The notes under the pieces: generated by a model
Told to the model about the DNA's origin: nothing
The model's database searches: none
What the model saw: the letters and a program-made list of their open reading frames with translations, nothing else
Program-made: the position numbers and the translations under genes
From: a bacterium
GTDB lineage: Bacteria; UBP15; UBA6099; JAJRTR01
NCBI GenBank assembly: GCA_024278215.1
Contig: JAJRTR010000167.1
Coordinates: 1-43,396, forward strand
Length of the DNA: 43,396 bases
Direction of reading: 5' to 3'
Shown here: piece by piece, positions 1 to 9,819 of the stretch
Position numbering within the stretch: position 1 is the stretch's first letter
How the letters are laid out: each line of letters opens with the position of its first letter

Positions 1-2
1 CA

Positions 3-2348
3 GGCGGTACACTCACCGGCTCTATAGATATGGGCAATAACGCAATAACGAATATCGACTGGTCGGCATCCGACGACGGCACGGGAAGCGGACTCGATGC
101 GGATACGCTTGACGGCAGCGATTCGACAAGTTTCATGGCTGCGGGAACAGACAACTGGGTGGATGCCGCGGGCGACGCAATGACGGGCGATCTGAACGTG
201 GACGCGAATGTACTTGTGGCGGGCGACATAACGGCAGCGACGGGCACAATTACGGCGAATTACTTCAATGGCACATCGGGAGCGTTATTTGAAGGAAATA
301 CGGAAGTTAACGGGGCAATAATATCATCCGGAAATATCACAGCTTCGACGAGTACGATCACCGCACAGTTCTTCAGTGGCGACGGCTCGGCCCTGACTGG
401 TGTGACTGGAACAGATAATACGAAGCTGCTAAAGACCGGTGATGTAATGACGGGTAATCTCGAAGTGGACGCGGATGTCATAACATCCGGCGCGGTCACG
501 GCGGCGACAGGCACGATAACAGCCGATTATTACAATGGCACATCAGGCGCACTGCTGGCGGGCGACCTCGAAGTCAACTCGAACATTCTGACATCCGGCG
601 CGGTCACTGCGGCGACAGGTACGATAACGGCCAATTACTTCAATGGCACATCGGGAGCGTTATTTGAAGGGAATACGGAAGTTAACGGGGCAATAATATC
701 ATCAGGAAATATCACAGCTTCGACGAGTACGATAACGGCGAATGCGTTCATTGGCGACGGCTCGGCTCTGACGGGTGTGGTTGCGGCGGGGTCTGTCGCG
801 AAAACGGGCGATGCAATGACGGGCGACTTGAACGTGGGCGCGGATGTGCTTGTGGCGGGCGACATAACAGCGGCGACAGGCACGATAACAGCCGATTATT
901 ACAATGGCACATCAGGCGCACTGCTGGCGGGCGACCTCGAAGTCAACTCGAACATTCTGACATCCGGCGACATAACGGCAGCGACAGGCACAATTACGGC
1001 GAATTACTTCAATGGCACATCAGGCGCGTTATTTGAAGGGAATACGGAAGTTAACGGGGCAATAATATCATCCGGAAATATCACAGCTTCGACGAGTACG
1101 ATCACCGCACAGTTCTTCAGCGGCGACGGCTCGGCTCTGACGGGTGTGACTGGAACAGATAATACGAAGCTGCTTAAGACCGGTGATGTAATGACGGGTA
1201 ATCTCGAAGTTGACGCGGATGTCATAACATCCGGCGCGGTCACGGCGGCAACGGGTACGATAACCGCGAATTACTTCAATGGCACATCAGGAGCGCTGCT
1301 GGCGGGCGACCTCGAAGTCAACTCGAACATTCTAACATCCGGCGACATAACGGCAGCGACGGGCACGGTCACGGCGGCAGAAATGTTGTTGACCGGCAAC
1401 GCGACTGCTGCATACTTTTTCGGCGACGGCAGCAATCTGACGGGCGTGGTTGCAGCGGGGGCTGTCGCGAAAACGGGCGACGCAATGACGGGCGACTTGA
1501 ACGTGGGCGCGAATGTGCTTGTGGCGGGCGACATAACAGCGGCGACAGGAACGATCACGGCGAACGCGTTCAGCGGCGACGGCGCTGCGCTGACAAATGT
1601 AGTTCTGACAGCGGGAGACGAAATGTCCGGAGCTCTTGGAATAGCTGACAGCGCAGCGACGGCGAGTCTGTATGTATATAAAACAGGCACCGTCAACCAG
1701 GCGGCATATCTTGAAACAACATCCACAGGCAACGCAGCCGATGTCCTCTATGTAAAAACAGCAGGCACAGGTTCACTGATCGGAGGAGACCACACAGGTG
1801 CATCAGGCGATCTTATCAGGCTCGACAGCGGTGGAAACGACACATTTGTTGTCGACAAAAGTGGAAATGTATTCGCAAGCAGTACAATAACCGCCGGTAA
1901 CGGTTTGACAGTGTCGGGAGGCACAGTAAGTCTTCCCGCAGGAGAAATCGACGACGCGGAAATATCACCGACAGCCGATATAATGAAAAGCGGTGCCACG
2001 ATATTCATAGACGGAAACGGAAGCGCGATCACAACCGGAGAGAAGCAGTACTATATAAGCTGGCCGTTCAACTGCAAAATCACAAAAGTCAGATTGCTCG
2101 CGGACCAGAGCTCCAACACGACAATTGATATATGGAACGACTCCTACGCCAATTTCCCGCCGACAGACCTGGACAGCCTGTTCGATGTAGCTTCCGAACC
2201 TGCACTTGCCGGAACAACGAAAGCGGAAGTCACTTCATTCGACACCGGTGAAGACTCGATATCGCAGGGTGACATCACCATGATCAGAGTAGATGCAAAC
2301 GACAGCGCGACATTACTGTCGATCACATTTGAAGTTACAAGGCAGTGA
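3..2348 (+). CDS. Repetitive surface/fibre-like protein, 5'-truncated
   Basis: The frame is open from the first bases of the window through an internal ATG at 30 to a TGA at 2346-2348, so the true start lies upstream and this is the C-terminal part of a larger protein. It is built of short degenerate units rich in Gly, Ala, Thr and Asn, such as GDAMTGDLNV, TAATGTITANYF and NGTSGAL. These recall the beta-solenoid or fibre repeats of phage tail fibres and large bacterial surface proteins. Longer blocks recur almost identically at the DNA level (252-360, 630-735 and 996-1105; 360-520 and 1105-1260). After about residue 530 the repeats stop, and a non-repetitive C-terminal domain of about 240 residues follows. 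A surface or extracellular role is inferred from composition and from the exported neighbours downstream. The precise function is unknown. Confidence 0.75.
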   Translation, partial: GGTLTGSIDMGNNAITNIDWSASDDGTGSGLDADTLDGSDSTSFMAAGTDNWVDAAGDAMTGDLNVDANVLVAGDITAATGTITANYFNGTSGALFEGNTEVNGAIISSGNITASTSTITAQFFSGDGSALTGVTGTDNTKLLKTGDVMTGNLEVDADVITSGAVTAATGTITADYYNGTSGALLAGDLEVNSNILTSGAVTAATGTITANYFNGTSGALFEGNTEVNGAIISSGNITASTSTITANAFIGDGSALTGVVAAGSVAKTGDAMTGDLNVGADVLVAGDITAATGTITADYYNGTSGALLAGDLEVNSNILTSGDITAATGTITANYFNGTSGALFEGNTEVNGAIISSGNITASTSTITAQFFSGDGSALTGVTGTDNTKLLKTGDVMTGNLEVDADVITSGAVTAATGTITANYFNGTSGALLAGDLEVNSNILTSGDITAATGTVTAAEMLLTGNATAAYFFGDGSNLTGVVAAGAVAKTGDAMTGDLNVGANVLVAGDITAATGTITANAFSGDGAALTNVVLTAGDEMSGALGIADSAATASLYVYKTGTVNQAAYLETTSTGNAADVLYVKTAGTGSLIGGDHTGASGDLIRLDSGGNDTFVVDKSGNVFASSTITAGNGLTVSGGTVSLPAGEIDDAEISPTADIMKSGATIFIDGNGSAITTGEKQYYISWPFNCKITKVRLLADQSSNTTIDIWNDSYANFPPTDLDSLFDVASEPALAGTTKAEVTSFDTGEDSISQGDITMIRVDANDSATLLSITFEVTRQ

Positions 2349-2367
2349 GAAACAAAGGTAACTATTT

Positions 2368-3036
2368 ATGAAGAAACAGAATCTTTCGATTTTCATGTTG
2401 AGAACATCCGTAATAGTGGCAATAGTGTTTCTGCTATACGGATGTGTGGCTCTTTCAAAATCAATAATTGCTGAAAACGCCAACAAAAAAGGTGCGGCGG
2501 CATACGAAACCGGCGATTATCCGCTTGCAGAAATCTATTTCGAATCCGCCGTAAACGTCAACCCGAGGTATGCTTCGGCGTGGCTCAACCTTGCCCGTGT
2601 CGCCGCCAAACGACGCAACTACGACCTTGCAATCAGCTCTTACAATAATGTTCTCGATCATTCCGCCAACCCGGACAACATCAGGCTCGCAAGACTCGGC
2701 CTCGCGAATATTTACAACGACACCTCCATCGAAGAACCATTAAGGAAAAAAGGATGGTACAAAAAAGCAATCGCCCAACTCGAAGCCCTTGTCGACCAAT
2801 ATCCGGACAATCCTCAGTACCGGCTCCAGCTCGGCTTCGCTTTCTTCAACGCCGCCAATCCCGGATCGGGCATGGAACAACTATCGGTCGCCTCCAGGCT
2901 GGCCAACACGCCTGAAACTCGATGGGTACATAACAAACTGCTGGATTTTTATCTTAAAATAAATCTAAAAGGAAACGCGAAAAAAGAGAGAAACATCCTT
3001 GACAGCGCTGAATTGTTGACACAGAGCAATAACTGA
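2368..3036 (+). CDS. TPR-repeat lipoprotein
   Basis: This 222-residue protein begins with a positively charged hydrophobic leader ending in a lipobox-like LLYGC, so it is probably cleaved and lipidated at Cys26. The mature part holds tetratricopeptide-like helical pairs: residues 40-100 carry the pattern GAAAYETGDYPLAEIYF followed by NPRYASAWLNLARVA, and another unit lies around residues 130-165. TPR lipoproteins are usually scaffolds for envelope complexes; no specific partner is visible. An AAAGG ribosome site precedes the ATG, and the gene starts 19 bases after the upstream repeat protein, so the two are probably co-transcribed. Export of, or association with, the neighbouring surface proteins is inference. 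Confidence 0.8.
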   Translation: MKKQNLSIFMLRTSVIVAIVFLLYGCVALSKSIIAENANKKGAAAYETGDYPLAEIYFESAVNVNPRYASAWLNLARVAAKRRNYDLAISSYNNVLDHSANPDNIRLARLGLANIYNDTSIEEPLRKKGWYKKAIAQLEALVDQYPDNPQYRLQLGFAFFNAANPGSGMEQLSVASRLANTPETRWVHNKLLDFYLKINLKGNAKKERNILDSAELLTQSNN

Positions 3037-3089
3037 CATCATGAGATTTACCGGACATGCGGCAAGCGCAGACATGTAAAGGTGCATAG

Positions 3090-5414
3090 ATGAAAAGAGA
3101 AAAAAGGAAAAGCATTCTCATAGCAGCGACAATCGCGATGATGACAGCCGGAATCGCGATGATGATTTTCGCATACAGCAACAACGACGGCGCGTCGGTT
3201 GTCGTCGGCCAATCGAAGTTTTCATACAGCGGCGCGAACGGACTTAACCCCGACGCCAACACCAGCAACAACACTTCATCGGTTTTTGTAAGCTCCGACT
3301 CGAAAATGATAGTGGCCGACTCCGAAAACAACCGCGTGCTGATCTTCAACAGCATTCCGTCGAGCAGCAACGCCGCGGCGGACGTCGTAATCGGGCAACC
3401 AGACATGACCTCTGTCGACGCCAACCAGGGCGGGGCCGTCGCCGCCAACACCCTCGACAGTCCCTATTCCGCCTTCGCGACCGCATCAAAACTTTATATA
3501 GCAGACAGGGACAACAACCGTGTTCTTATCTACAACAGCATACCGACAACAGACAACCAGCCAGCCGACGTCGTCGTCGGGCAACCGGACAAAATAAGCA
3601 GTACCGCCGGTCTCTCCGCCACAGCCCTGAGCCTGCCATACGGCGTGACAAGCGACGGTACAAAACTCTTCATTGCAGACAGGAGCAACAACCGCGTCCT
3701 GATCTTCAACAGCATTCCCACCACGGACGGCGCGAGCGCCAATGTCGTCGTCGGCCAGCCCGACATGACATCAAACCTCGCCAACAACGGCGGCATCAGC
3801 GCCAAATCGCTACAGAATCCAAGATTCGCTTATTCAGACGGAACAAAACTTTTCATCGCCGACACAAACAACCATCGAGTCCTCATTTTCAACAGCATTC
3901 CAGGCGCTGATTTTGCAAGCGCGGACGTTGTCATAGGACAACCCGACATGGTTTCCAATACAGGCAACAACGGCGGGCTCAGCGCATCCACCCTATATTA
4001 TCCACAATGCGTTTACACGGACGGCACGAAGCTTTTTATCACAGACACATACAACCACAGAGTTCTTATTTTCAACAGCGTTCCGGCGGTCGACGGTGCA
4101 AGCGCGAACACGGTAATCGGACAGATAAACATGACATCGGCGAGTTCCGGCGCAAGCGCATCGAAACTCGCCTATCCCATAACAGGCTTCTATGACGGAA
4201 CAAAGTTTTTCATCGCCGACAGCAACAACCATAGAGGCTTGATATTCAACACCCTGCCGACATCGGACGGCGCGAGCGCGGACTACGCCATCGGCCAGCA
4301 GAACCTCACAGACAACTCGGCGAACCAGGGCAGCGAAGTCACCGCAAGCAATGTCAGCCTGCCCTATTCAGCATATTCCGACGGCACAAAACTCTTCATT
4401 GCAGACAGGGACAACAGCAGGGTACTGATCTACAACAGCATCCCCACCGTCAGCGGCACGAGCGCCGACGTCGTCGTCGGACAACCTGATATGGTTTCCT
4501 CGGCGCTTAACCAGGGCGGCACGGCTGCGACCAACACACTCAAGCAGCCACGCTTCGCCTTCAGCGACGGCACAAAACTTTTCATCGCCGATACAAACAA
4601 CAATCGCGTCCTGATCTATAACAGCATACCGGTCGCCAACGATGCCAACGCCGATGTCGTCGTCGGCCAGCCCGACATGGTTTCCGCTCTCGCCAACCAG
4701 GGCGGCGGACCGGCTGCAAACACACTGTACACACCCATGTCCATCAGTGTCGACAGTTCAGGAAAACTCTACATTGCAGACACATACAACCACAGAGTAC
4801 TTATCTACAACAGCGTGCCCGCCGTCAACGACGCAAGCGCCAACGTCGTCGTCGGCCAGCCTGACAAGGTCTCCAACATCGCCAACAACGGCGGCATCAG
4901 CGCGGCCGTCCTCTGGTATCCCACAGGCGTCTATTCGGACAACACAAAACTTTATATAGCGGACAGCACCAACCACAGAGTCCTCATTTTCAACTCGATA
5001 CCCGCCGCCGACGGCACAAGCGCCGATGTCGTCGTCGGCCAACCGGATATGGTTTCCCGCAACGCAAACCAGGGTGCCGGTGCCGCCGCAAATACTCTCA
5101 ATACACCCAACGCCGCTTACTCCGACGGCACAAGCCTTTTTGTCGCCGATTCGCTGAATCACAGAATGCTCATTTTCAACTCGATACCGGTCGCCGACAA
5201 CACTTCCGCCGACACCGTCATCGGCCAGCCCGACATGACATCCAGCAGTATAAACCAGGGTGAACCCGCACCGGCCAGTAATACACTCAACTGGCCCGCG
5301 ACTGTCTACGATGACGGCACCTATATGTACATCGCCGATCTTCAGAATAATCGCGTCCTCATTTATAGTAATACCGCTCCTTATATCGAGAGCGGACAGG
5401 TGATTTATTATTAA
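3090..5414 (+). CDS. Exported NHL-type beta-propeller protein with 12 repeats
   Basis: This 774-residue protein has an N-terminal signal or anchor segment (MKREKRKS followed by about 20 hydrophobic residues). Twelve tandem repeats of about 57-63 residues follow. Each has a core like LFIADTNNHRVLIFNSIP, then VVVGQPDM, then a variable loop ending in a Pro before the next blade. The IAD..NNRV signature is that of NHL-type beta-propeller blades. Twelve blades would make two six-bladed propellers, or one larger assembly. NHL propellers bind proteins, sugars or nucleic acids; an extracellular binding or adhesion role is inferred. It lies 53 bases after the TPR lipoprotein on the same strand. No catalytic domain is seen. 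Confidence 0.82.
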   Translation: MKREKRKSILIAATIAMMTAGIAMMIFAYSNNDGASVVVGQSKFSYSGANGLNPDANTSNNTSSVFVSSDSKMIVADSENNRVLIFNSIPSSSNAAADVVIGQPDMTSVDANQGGAVAANTLDSPYSAFATASKLYIADRDNNRVLIYNSIPTTDNQPADVVVGQPDKISSTAGLSATALSLPYGVTSDGTKLFIADRSNNRVLIFNSIPTTDGASANVVVGQPDMTSNLANNGGISAKSLQNPRFAYSDGTKLFIADTNNHRVLIFNSIPGADFASADVVIGQPDMVSNTGNNGGLSASTLYYPQCVYTDGTKLFITDTYNHRVLIFNSVPAVDGASANTVIGQINMTSASSGASASKLAYPITGFYDGTKFFIADSNNHRGLIFNTLPTSDGASADYAIGQQNLTDNSANQGSEVTASNVSLPYSAYSDGTKLFIADRDNSRVLIYNSIPTVSGTSADVVVGQPDMVSSALNQGGTAATNTLKQPRFAFSDGTKLFIADTNNNRVLIYNSIPVANDANADVVVGQPDMVSALANQGGGPAANTLYTPMSISVDSSGKLYIADTYNHRVLIYNSVPAVNDASANVVVGQPDKVSNIANNGGISAAVLWYPTGVYSDNTKLYIADSTNHRVLIFNSIPAADGTSADVVVGQPDMVSRNANQGAGAAANTLNTPNAAYSDGTSLFVADSLNHRMLIFNSIPVADNTSADTVIGQPDMTSSSINQGEPAPASNTLNWPATVYDDGTYMYIADLQNNRVLIYSNTAPYIESGQVIYY

Positions 5415-5455
5415 CCGGAATGCGAAGCCAGTCCGATGAAAGACGAATAACGTGA

Positions 5456-5634
5456 GAGCCAGTTGCAAAATTATGTTCGAAGCGAGGTCGAGCAAAATTG
5501 GTCGGAAGCAAGGCGGAGGTGCAAAATCCCCGCAGGCGTACTTGTAGAGTACGTCGAGTATGATTTTGTGCCGACAACGCAACTGTTGCCAATTGCAGCC
5601 GACCGTAGCCTAATCAGAATTTTGCAATTGGCTC
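5456..5634 (+). repeat. Fold-back repeat, copy 1 (full length)
   Basis: This 179-bp imperfect palindrome starts GAGCCAGTTGCAAAATT and ends AATTTTGCAATTGGCTC. Its centre is a small hairpin, CGTACT-tgtag-AGTACG. Inner arm segments also pair, for example GCAAAATC with GATTTTGTGC. It fills the gap between the NHL protein gene and the next exported protein gene. The same element recurs at 7857, 20049, 28593, 36600 and, inverted, at 41556. Confidence 0.9.
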
Positions 5635-5676
5635 GTAAAAATGAAATTAACAACAATAAGTAAAACCGGAGAAGGA

Positions 5677-7770
5677 ATGAAAAGGCTTATCATTCTCATC
5701 GCTGCCGCCATTCTGTTTTTGCCTGTCTGCGCATTATGCGCCGTCGCAAAAACCGCCGGCGATTACGAACTGCTGCTTGAAACCGCTTCCCTCGGCGGAG
5801 ATGCGGGAGACATGGCGGGCAATATGGAATTGCATTGCGCAATCGGACAGCCCGTCGGCCATGATCAGTTCGCGCAGGATGTCTATGAACTATTCGGAGG
5901 ATTCCTCGGCGTTGTCGATGAGACCGCACCCACGATCAACATATCGAACCCCGCATCCGCAACGACAATCGGCGGCCCGGTCGGCATCACCGGATCCGTC
6001 TTCGACGAAAATATCACACAGTGGACTATAGAATACGGAGCGGGCGCATCGCCGTCCACCTGGGACCAACTCAGCGACGGAAACACGAATGTCACATCCT
6101 CGAACCTTGCCCCCTGGGACGCCTCGCTCCTTGGCGGCACCTACTCGGCACGCCTCACCGCAACCGACGACCGCGGCAACACCGCGACATCAGCGGTCAG
6201 CTTCACCATTGAAAACAGCCTCAGCATCAGCGGCACAATCCCAATGCACAAATGGGTATTCCTCTCGATGCCCCTCGGCGTCGACCCGGACGATCCGCTT
6301 TCCCTGTACGGCACAGATTACGAATACAAAGTATTCCGCTGGAACCCCGACAGTGAATACATGCAGGATTCCGGCAGATATGAATATCCCGAACACCTGA
6401 CGGCAGGCACAGGATACTGGGTGAAAGCGTACAACAAGGATTTGCCTTACAGTTACAACGGCGTCCTCTCGGACACAACACAGGATTACGCAGTCAGCGT
6501 GAAAGAAGGCTGGAACCAGATCGGCACGCCATACTCTGAAAACTACCCCTGGGCTTATGTGAAAGTCGGGCAGGGAGCCGAAACTTATGATATGGCGACT
6601 GCCGTTTCCATGGGCCTGCTTTCCCAGACAATCACTACATTCGATGCCGACATTAACGGATGGGTTCAGCACGATCTTTCAACCGACATGGAACCATACA
6701 CAGGCTACAACGTGCGGGCATACCAGGATTTGGAGCTTCTTTTCGACCCAGCCGTCATCATCTCCGGCAGTGTCCCCAGGCAGCTCTCACGAATCATACG
6801 GGTACCGCATGAATTCAACGTAAAAATATCCGCCGCCGCCACGCACTCCGCCGACCCGGACAACTACTTCGGCATATCACCCGCCGCCGCTCGCGAATTC
6901 GATCCCCTCGATTACGAAGAGCCATTCCATTCTCCAGGCGGTTACTTCACTTCATTATATTTCGACCACGACAACTGGCAGCGAATGGCCGGCAGGTATG
7001 CAAACGATTTGCGCAACGCAGCCGCCGTGACGGCTCAATCAGGCGACTGGGATTTCAACGTCGAAACAAATGAAACCGGACAGACCGTCACACTCTCATG
7101 GGACAGCTCTAAACTTCCCGCGGACCGCTATACCTTCACACTCGTGGACCTCACGACAGGCACTCGAATCGATATGACCACACAGTCCTCCTACGTATAC
7201 ACAGCAGCAGGCGAAGGCAATGCCCTGAACAGCTTCAGAATCGAAGTAAGGAGAAAAGACACCGTGCAGGTCGTGCGCTCGATCACACTCGCTCCCGGCT
7301 GGAACCTCGTCAGTGTACCGCTCGACCCGGAAGTCACAAGCGCCCTGGCTCAACTCGGCGACGACCTGCCCATACTCGACGTGTTCCAGTTCTTCGACGG
7401 GAAATTCTATCCCGCGGAAGAAGCCGACATACAGGCCGGTATCGGCTACTGGATACACGTCGATAAAAACACAGAGATTGACATAGAAGGAGAGTTGCCC
7501 GAAAACACCATCAAGGTACCACTCAGCATCGGATGGAACATGATCGGCAACCCCTACGAAGCTACCGTTCAGTGGAGCGACGACGCCATCTCATTTATAT
7601 GCAACGGCGCGCGAAAAACATTATCACAGGCAGTATCTGAAAAACTCGTCGTCGACGGACTGTACGAATATACCGGCGAGGGATACACCCCCGCCGAAGC
7701 ACTGCTTCCCTGGCACGGTTATTTCTTCAGGTCGGCATCAAAATGCGAACTGGAAATCACCGGTCCGTAG
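5677..7770 (+). CDS. Secreted protein with Ig-like domain and repeated 'GWN' modules
   Basis: The start at 5677 is chosen over the in-frame ATG at 5641 because GGAGAAGG sits just before it and the product then begins with a clean signal peptide (MKRLIILIAAAILFLPVCALCA). The mature part of this 697-residue protein begins with a short domain. A bacterial Ig-like/cadherin-like domain follows at about residues 80-175 (DETAPTINISNP to TSAVSFTIE). Then come related modules with the signatures WVFLSMPLGVDP, GYWVKAYN, GWNQIGTPY, GWNLVSVPLDP, GYWIHVDK and GWNMIGNPYE. Such modules occur in secreted proteins of many environmental bacteria, with no defined activity known to me. It follows fold-back repeat copy 1 and closes the exported-protein cluster. 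Confidence 0.8.
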   Translation: MKRLIILIAAAILFLPVCALCAVAKTAGDYELLLETASLGGDAGDMAGNMELHCAIGQPVGHDQFAQDVYELFGGFLGVVDETAPTINISNPASATTIGGPVGITGSVFDENITQWTIEYGAGASPSTWDQLSDGNTNVTSSNLAPWDASLLGGTYSARLTATDDRGNTATSAVSFTIENSLSISGTIPMHKWVFLSMPLGVDPDDPLSLYGTDYEYKVFRWNPDSEYMQDSGRYEYPEHLTAGTGYWVKAYNKDLPYSYNGVLSDTTQDYAVSVKEGWNQIGTPYSENYPWAYVKVGQGAETYDMATAVSMGLLSQTITTFDADINGWVQHDLSTDMEPYTGYNVRAYQDLELLFDPAVIISGSVPRQLSRIIRVPHEFNVKISAAATHSADPDNYFGISPAAAREFDPLDYEEPFHSPGGYFTSLYFDHDNWQRMAGRYANDLRNAAAVTAQSGDWDFNVETNETGQTVTLSWDSSKLPADRYTFTLVDLTTGTRIDMTTQSSYVYTAAGEGNALNSFRIEVRRKDTVQVVRSITLAPGWNLVSVPLDPEVTSALAQLGDDLPILDVFQFFDGKFYPAEEADIQAGIGYWIHVDKNTEIDIEGELPENTIKVPLSIGWNMIGNPYEATVQWSDDAISFICNGARKTLSQAVSEKLVVDGLYEYTGEGYTPAEALLPWHGYFFRSASKCELEITGP

Positions 7771-7856
7771 ATATTATCCCACATATTCAACCCCCAATGC
7801 GGGTTATGGGTTTGCTGTTTCGATAGACCTGGAATATAGAAAGCGCCAGTTGTAAC

Positions 7857-8034
7857 GAGCCAATTGCAAAATTATGTTCGTAGCGATGTCGAGCGAAATT
7901 GTTCAGAGCAAGGCAGAGATGTAACATCCCCGCAGGCGTACTTGTAAAGCATGTCGAGGACGATTTCGCGCCGACAACGCAGCTATGGACAATAGCAGCC
8001 GACCTCAGCAAAATCATAATTTTGCAATTGGCTC
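7857..8034 (+). repeat. Fold-back repeat, copy 2 (full length)
   Basis: This is a 178-bp copy with intact ends (GAGCCAATTGCAAAATTATG and AATTTTGCAATTGGCTC), lying between two convergent genes. It is very similar to the inverted copy at 41556-41733. The arms pair, for example ATTGTTCAGAGC near the 5' side with GCTATGGACAAT near the 3' side. The central hairpin is partly decayed. Confidence 0.9.
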
Positions 8035-8042
8035 TAGCGTTA

Positions 8043-9050
8043 TTACTTCCCCGGCTTTGTCCCGATAATCAGCGAAGAGTGCGACGGTATCTCTACGCGC
8101 TTCATTTTCTTAAAGCCCGCCGCCGACATCCACGACTTGATCTCCTTTTCAGTGTAGGAGGCGCCGCAGTCGGTGTTTACCAGCATATTGACGGAAAACA
8201 GCGCCGCCTGCACCGGCGAAGTTTTATTCGGATCGAGCACGAAATCGCGCACTACAAGCCGCCCGCCCGGGTTCAGGGCAGTGTAGCCTTTTTTTATAAT
8301 ACGCTTGTTGACAGCCGGAGAATATATGTGGATGATGCTGGACATAAAAACAAGGTCGTAACCGCGCCCGAGTGCATCCTTCGTGAAGTCGCCTTCCACG
8401 GTGCCGACCCTGTCGCTCATACCCGATTCCTCGATGAACTCGCGTGTTGTCTCCAGCGTCGCCGGCATATCGAAGACATTGCCGGTGATTTCAGGATTCG
8501 CCCGGATCATCTCGAACAGGAAAATCCCCGGCCCACCGCCGACATCCAGCACCCTCCTCACATTTGAAAGGTCGATGCTGCCCGCGACCCGGCGCGCCGC
8601 ATCTCGCCCGACGTCCGCCATAGCCCTGATGAAGTGCCGGGTCCTCTCCCTGACAGACTGCTCGCTCGTGTCGGGTTTCGGGATCGGTTTGCCGGTTCTT
8701 ATCGCCGTTGGGAGTTCGAGCCAGGCGCGGCGCATATTTATCACGTGATTGACCATGTTACCCATGTATGAAGATGACGCCGGATCGAGATATTCACGCG
8801 ACAGTTTTGACATATAAAACATATCTTTGCGTTTTGTCAACAGGTCGATCGCCACAAGCGCATTAAGAAGTATCTCTGTGCCGCGCCTGTCAGTCCCGAG
8901 CGCGTTTGCAACTTGAACAGCCGTGCGCGGTTTTTCCGCTATAAGGTCGAACACTCCAAGTTCCGCACCGGCGCACAGCACATCTGTGAAGCGGTGTCCC
9001 GACATGAGTCTTTCGATTTCGTCCCGTAAATCCCTGTTCTTTTTTGTCAT
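8043..9050 (-). CDS. SAM-dependent O-methyltransferase, dimerising winged-helix type
   Basis: This 335-residue product has the layout of the Methyltransf_2 family. An N-terminal winged-helix dimerisation region (about residues 1-90, including VLCAGAELGVFDLIAEKPRTA and GTDRRGTEILLNALVAI) is followed by a Rossmann methyltransferase domain. The SAM-binding motif I is VLDVGGGPGIFLFEM, and the GGRLVVRDFVL segment is typical of this family. Members methylate hydroxyl groups of small aromatic or polyketide substrates; the substrate here cannot be told. The ATG at 9050 is chosen because GGAGGG lies a few bases upstream; a longer frame from a TTG at 9071 would start before that site. The gene ends beside fold-back repeat copy 2 and is not clearly in an operon. 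Confidence 0.88.
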   Translation of the reverse strand: MTKKNRDLRDEIERLMSGHRFTDVLCAGAELGVFDLIAEKPRTAVQVANALGTDRRGTEILLNALVAIDLLTKRKDMFYMSKLSREYLDPASSSYMGNMVNHVINMRRAWLELPTAIRTGKPIPKPDTSEQSVRERTRHFIRAMADVGRDAARRVAGSIDLSNVRRVLDVGGGPGIFLFEMIRANPEITGNVFDMPATLETTREFIEESGMSDRVGTVEGDFTKDALGRGYDLVFMSSIIHIYSPAVNKRIIKKGYTALNPGGRLVVRDFVLDPNKTSPVQAALFSVNMLVNTDCGASYTEKEIKSWMSAAGFKKMKRVEIPSHSSLIIGTKPGK

Positions 9051-9217
9051 CGCCGGACCCTCCGAAAACAAGCTTTTCTATATATTCATTGAATGTTATC
9101 ACAGAATCTCCCCGCGTTTCTTTTCGCGAACCTTAACTTCCCTTATCAATCCGTCCGGCCACCATTATAACACCAGTTATCCTGCGCAGGTTCCCGTGCC
9201 GTGCTGTTAAATGGAGA

Positions 9218-9239
9218 CAGGGCTCTTGCAGGAGCCCTG
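9218..9239. other. Perfect 8-bp stem hairpin between genes
   Basis: CAGGGCTC and GAGCCCTG are separated by six bases. The hairpin lies just past the stop of the minus-strand TPR gene, where a transcript end is expected. Neither flank has a T-run, so it is not a classical intrinsic terminator. It may be a processing or stabilising hairpin. Confidence 0.5.
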
Positions 9240-9273
9240 CTATGCTGCTGAACATCCGAAAAACGATCTGCAA

Positions 9274-9819
9274 CTATTTCGCCGATTTTATTTCTTTCTT
9301 CTTTTCCGCTTTCGTGAGTTGCGTGTTGATCTTTTCGGCTTTCTCGAAGGCGGCCAGCGCGGCTTCGGTTTTCTTCATGGTTTTCAGGACGTGGCCATAG
9401 GACATATAGAGGTGATAAGCCTGTTTGCCGACAGGCGGGGCCTTTTTTATACCGGCTTCGAGCACTTCAGCCGCTTTTTCGGGCTTACCCATTTCGAGGT
9501 AGACCTGGCCGAGGTAGTCGAACATGTCGAGTTGCATGAGCGCGCCGTCGCTGTTTTCCATGCCTTCGGGAAACTCGAGCGCGACAATGGCTTCAAGCTC
9601 TTTGGCCGTCTCCGCCAGTTTCTTTTTTTCGTATAGAAGGTCCGCTTTTTCATAGTGAACCATCGCTTTTTCAAACGCGAGGTCATACTGCTGCTTGATT
9701 TCCTGGGGCGACATCTTCTTTTCCGTTTTTTGTTCCTGTGCCGCTGCCGGTGCCGCGGTGAACACCGCCGCCAGCATGATCACCAGCACTACCGCCATGA
9801 TGATGTTCCGTTTTGTCAT
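9274..9819 (-). CDS. Exported TPR protein
   Basis: The 181-residue product has a strong signal peptide (MTKRNIIMAVVLVIMLAAVFTAAPAAAQ). Lys- and Glu-rich TPR-like helices cover about residues 45-170 (YLGQVYLEMGKPEKAAEVLEAGI and YGHVLKTMKKTEAALAAFEKA). It is probably periplasmic. AAGGAGAT precedes its ATG. The start codon overlaps the stop of the upstream putative anti-sigma gene as ATGA, which implies translational coupling. As the last gene of the sigma operon it may be an envelope component whose dosage follows that sigma factor; this is inference. Confidence 0.82.
   Translation of the reverse strand: MTKRNIIMAVVLVIMLAAVFTAAPAAAQEQKTEKKMSPQEIKQQYDLAFEKAMVHYEKADLLYEKKKLAETAKELEAIVALEFPEGMENSDGALMQLDMFDYLGQVYLEMGKPEKAAEVLEAGIKKAPPVGKQAYHLYMSYGHVLKTMKKTEAALAAFEKAEKINTQLTKAEKKKEIKSAK

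Noticed and set aside
252-1260. Regularly repeated DNA resembling a CRISPR or satellite array
   Set aside because: The repeats are in frame within an open coding sequence, differ in spacing and have no unique spacers.
5463-5663. Short open frames inside the fold-back repeats, similar from copy to copy
   Set aside because: The similarity follows from the DNA repeat itself; starts differ, no ribosome sites are seen and frames run into flanks. I treat them as non-coding.
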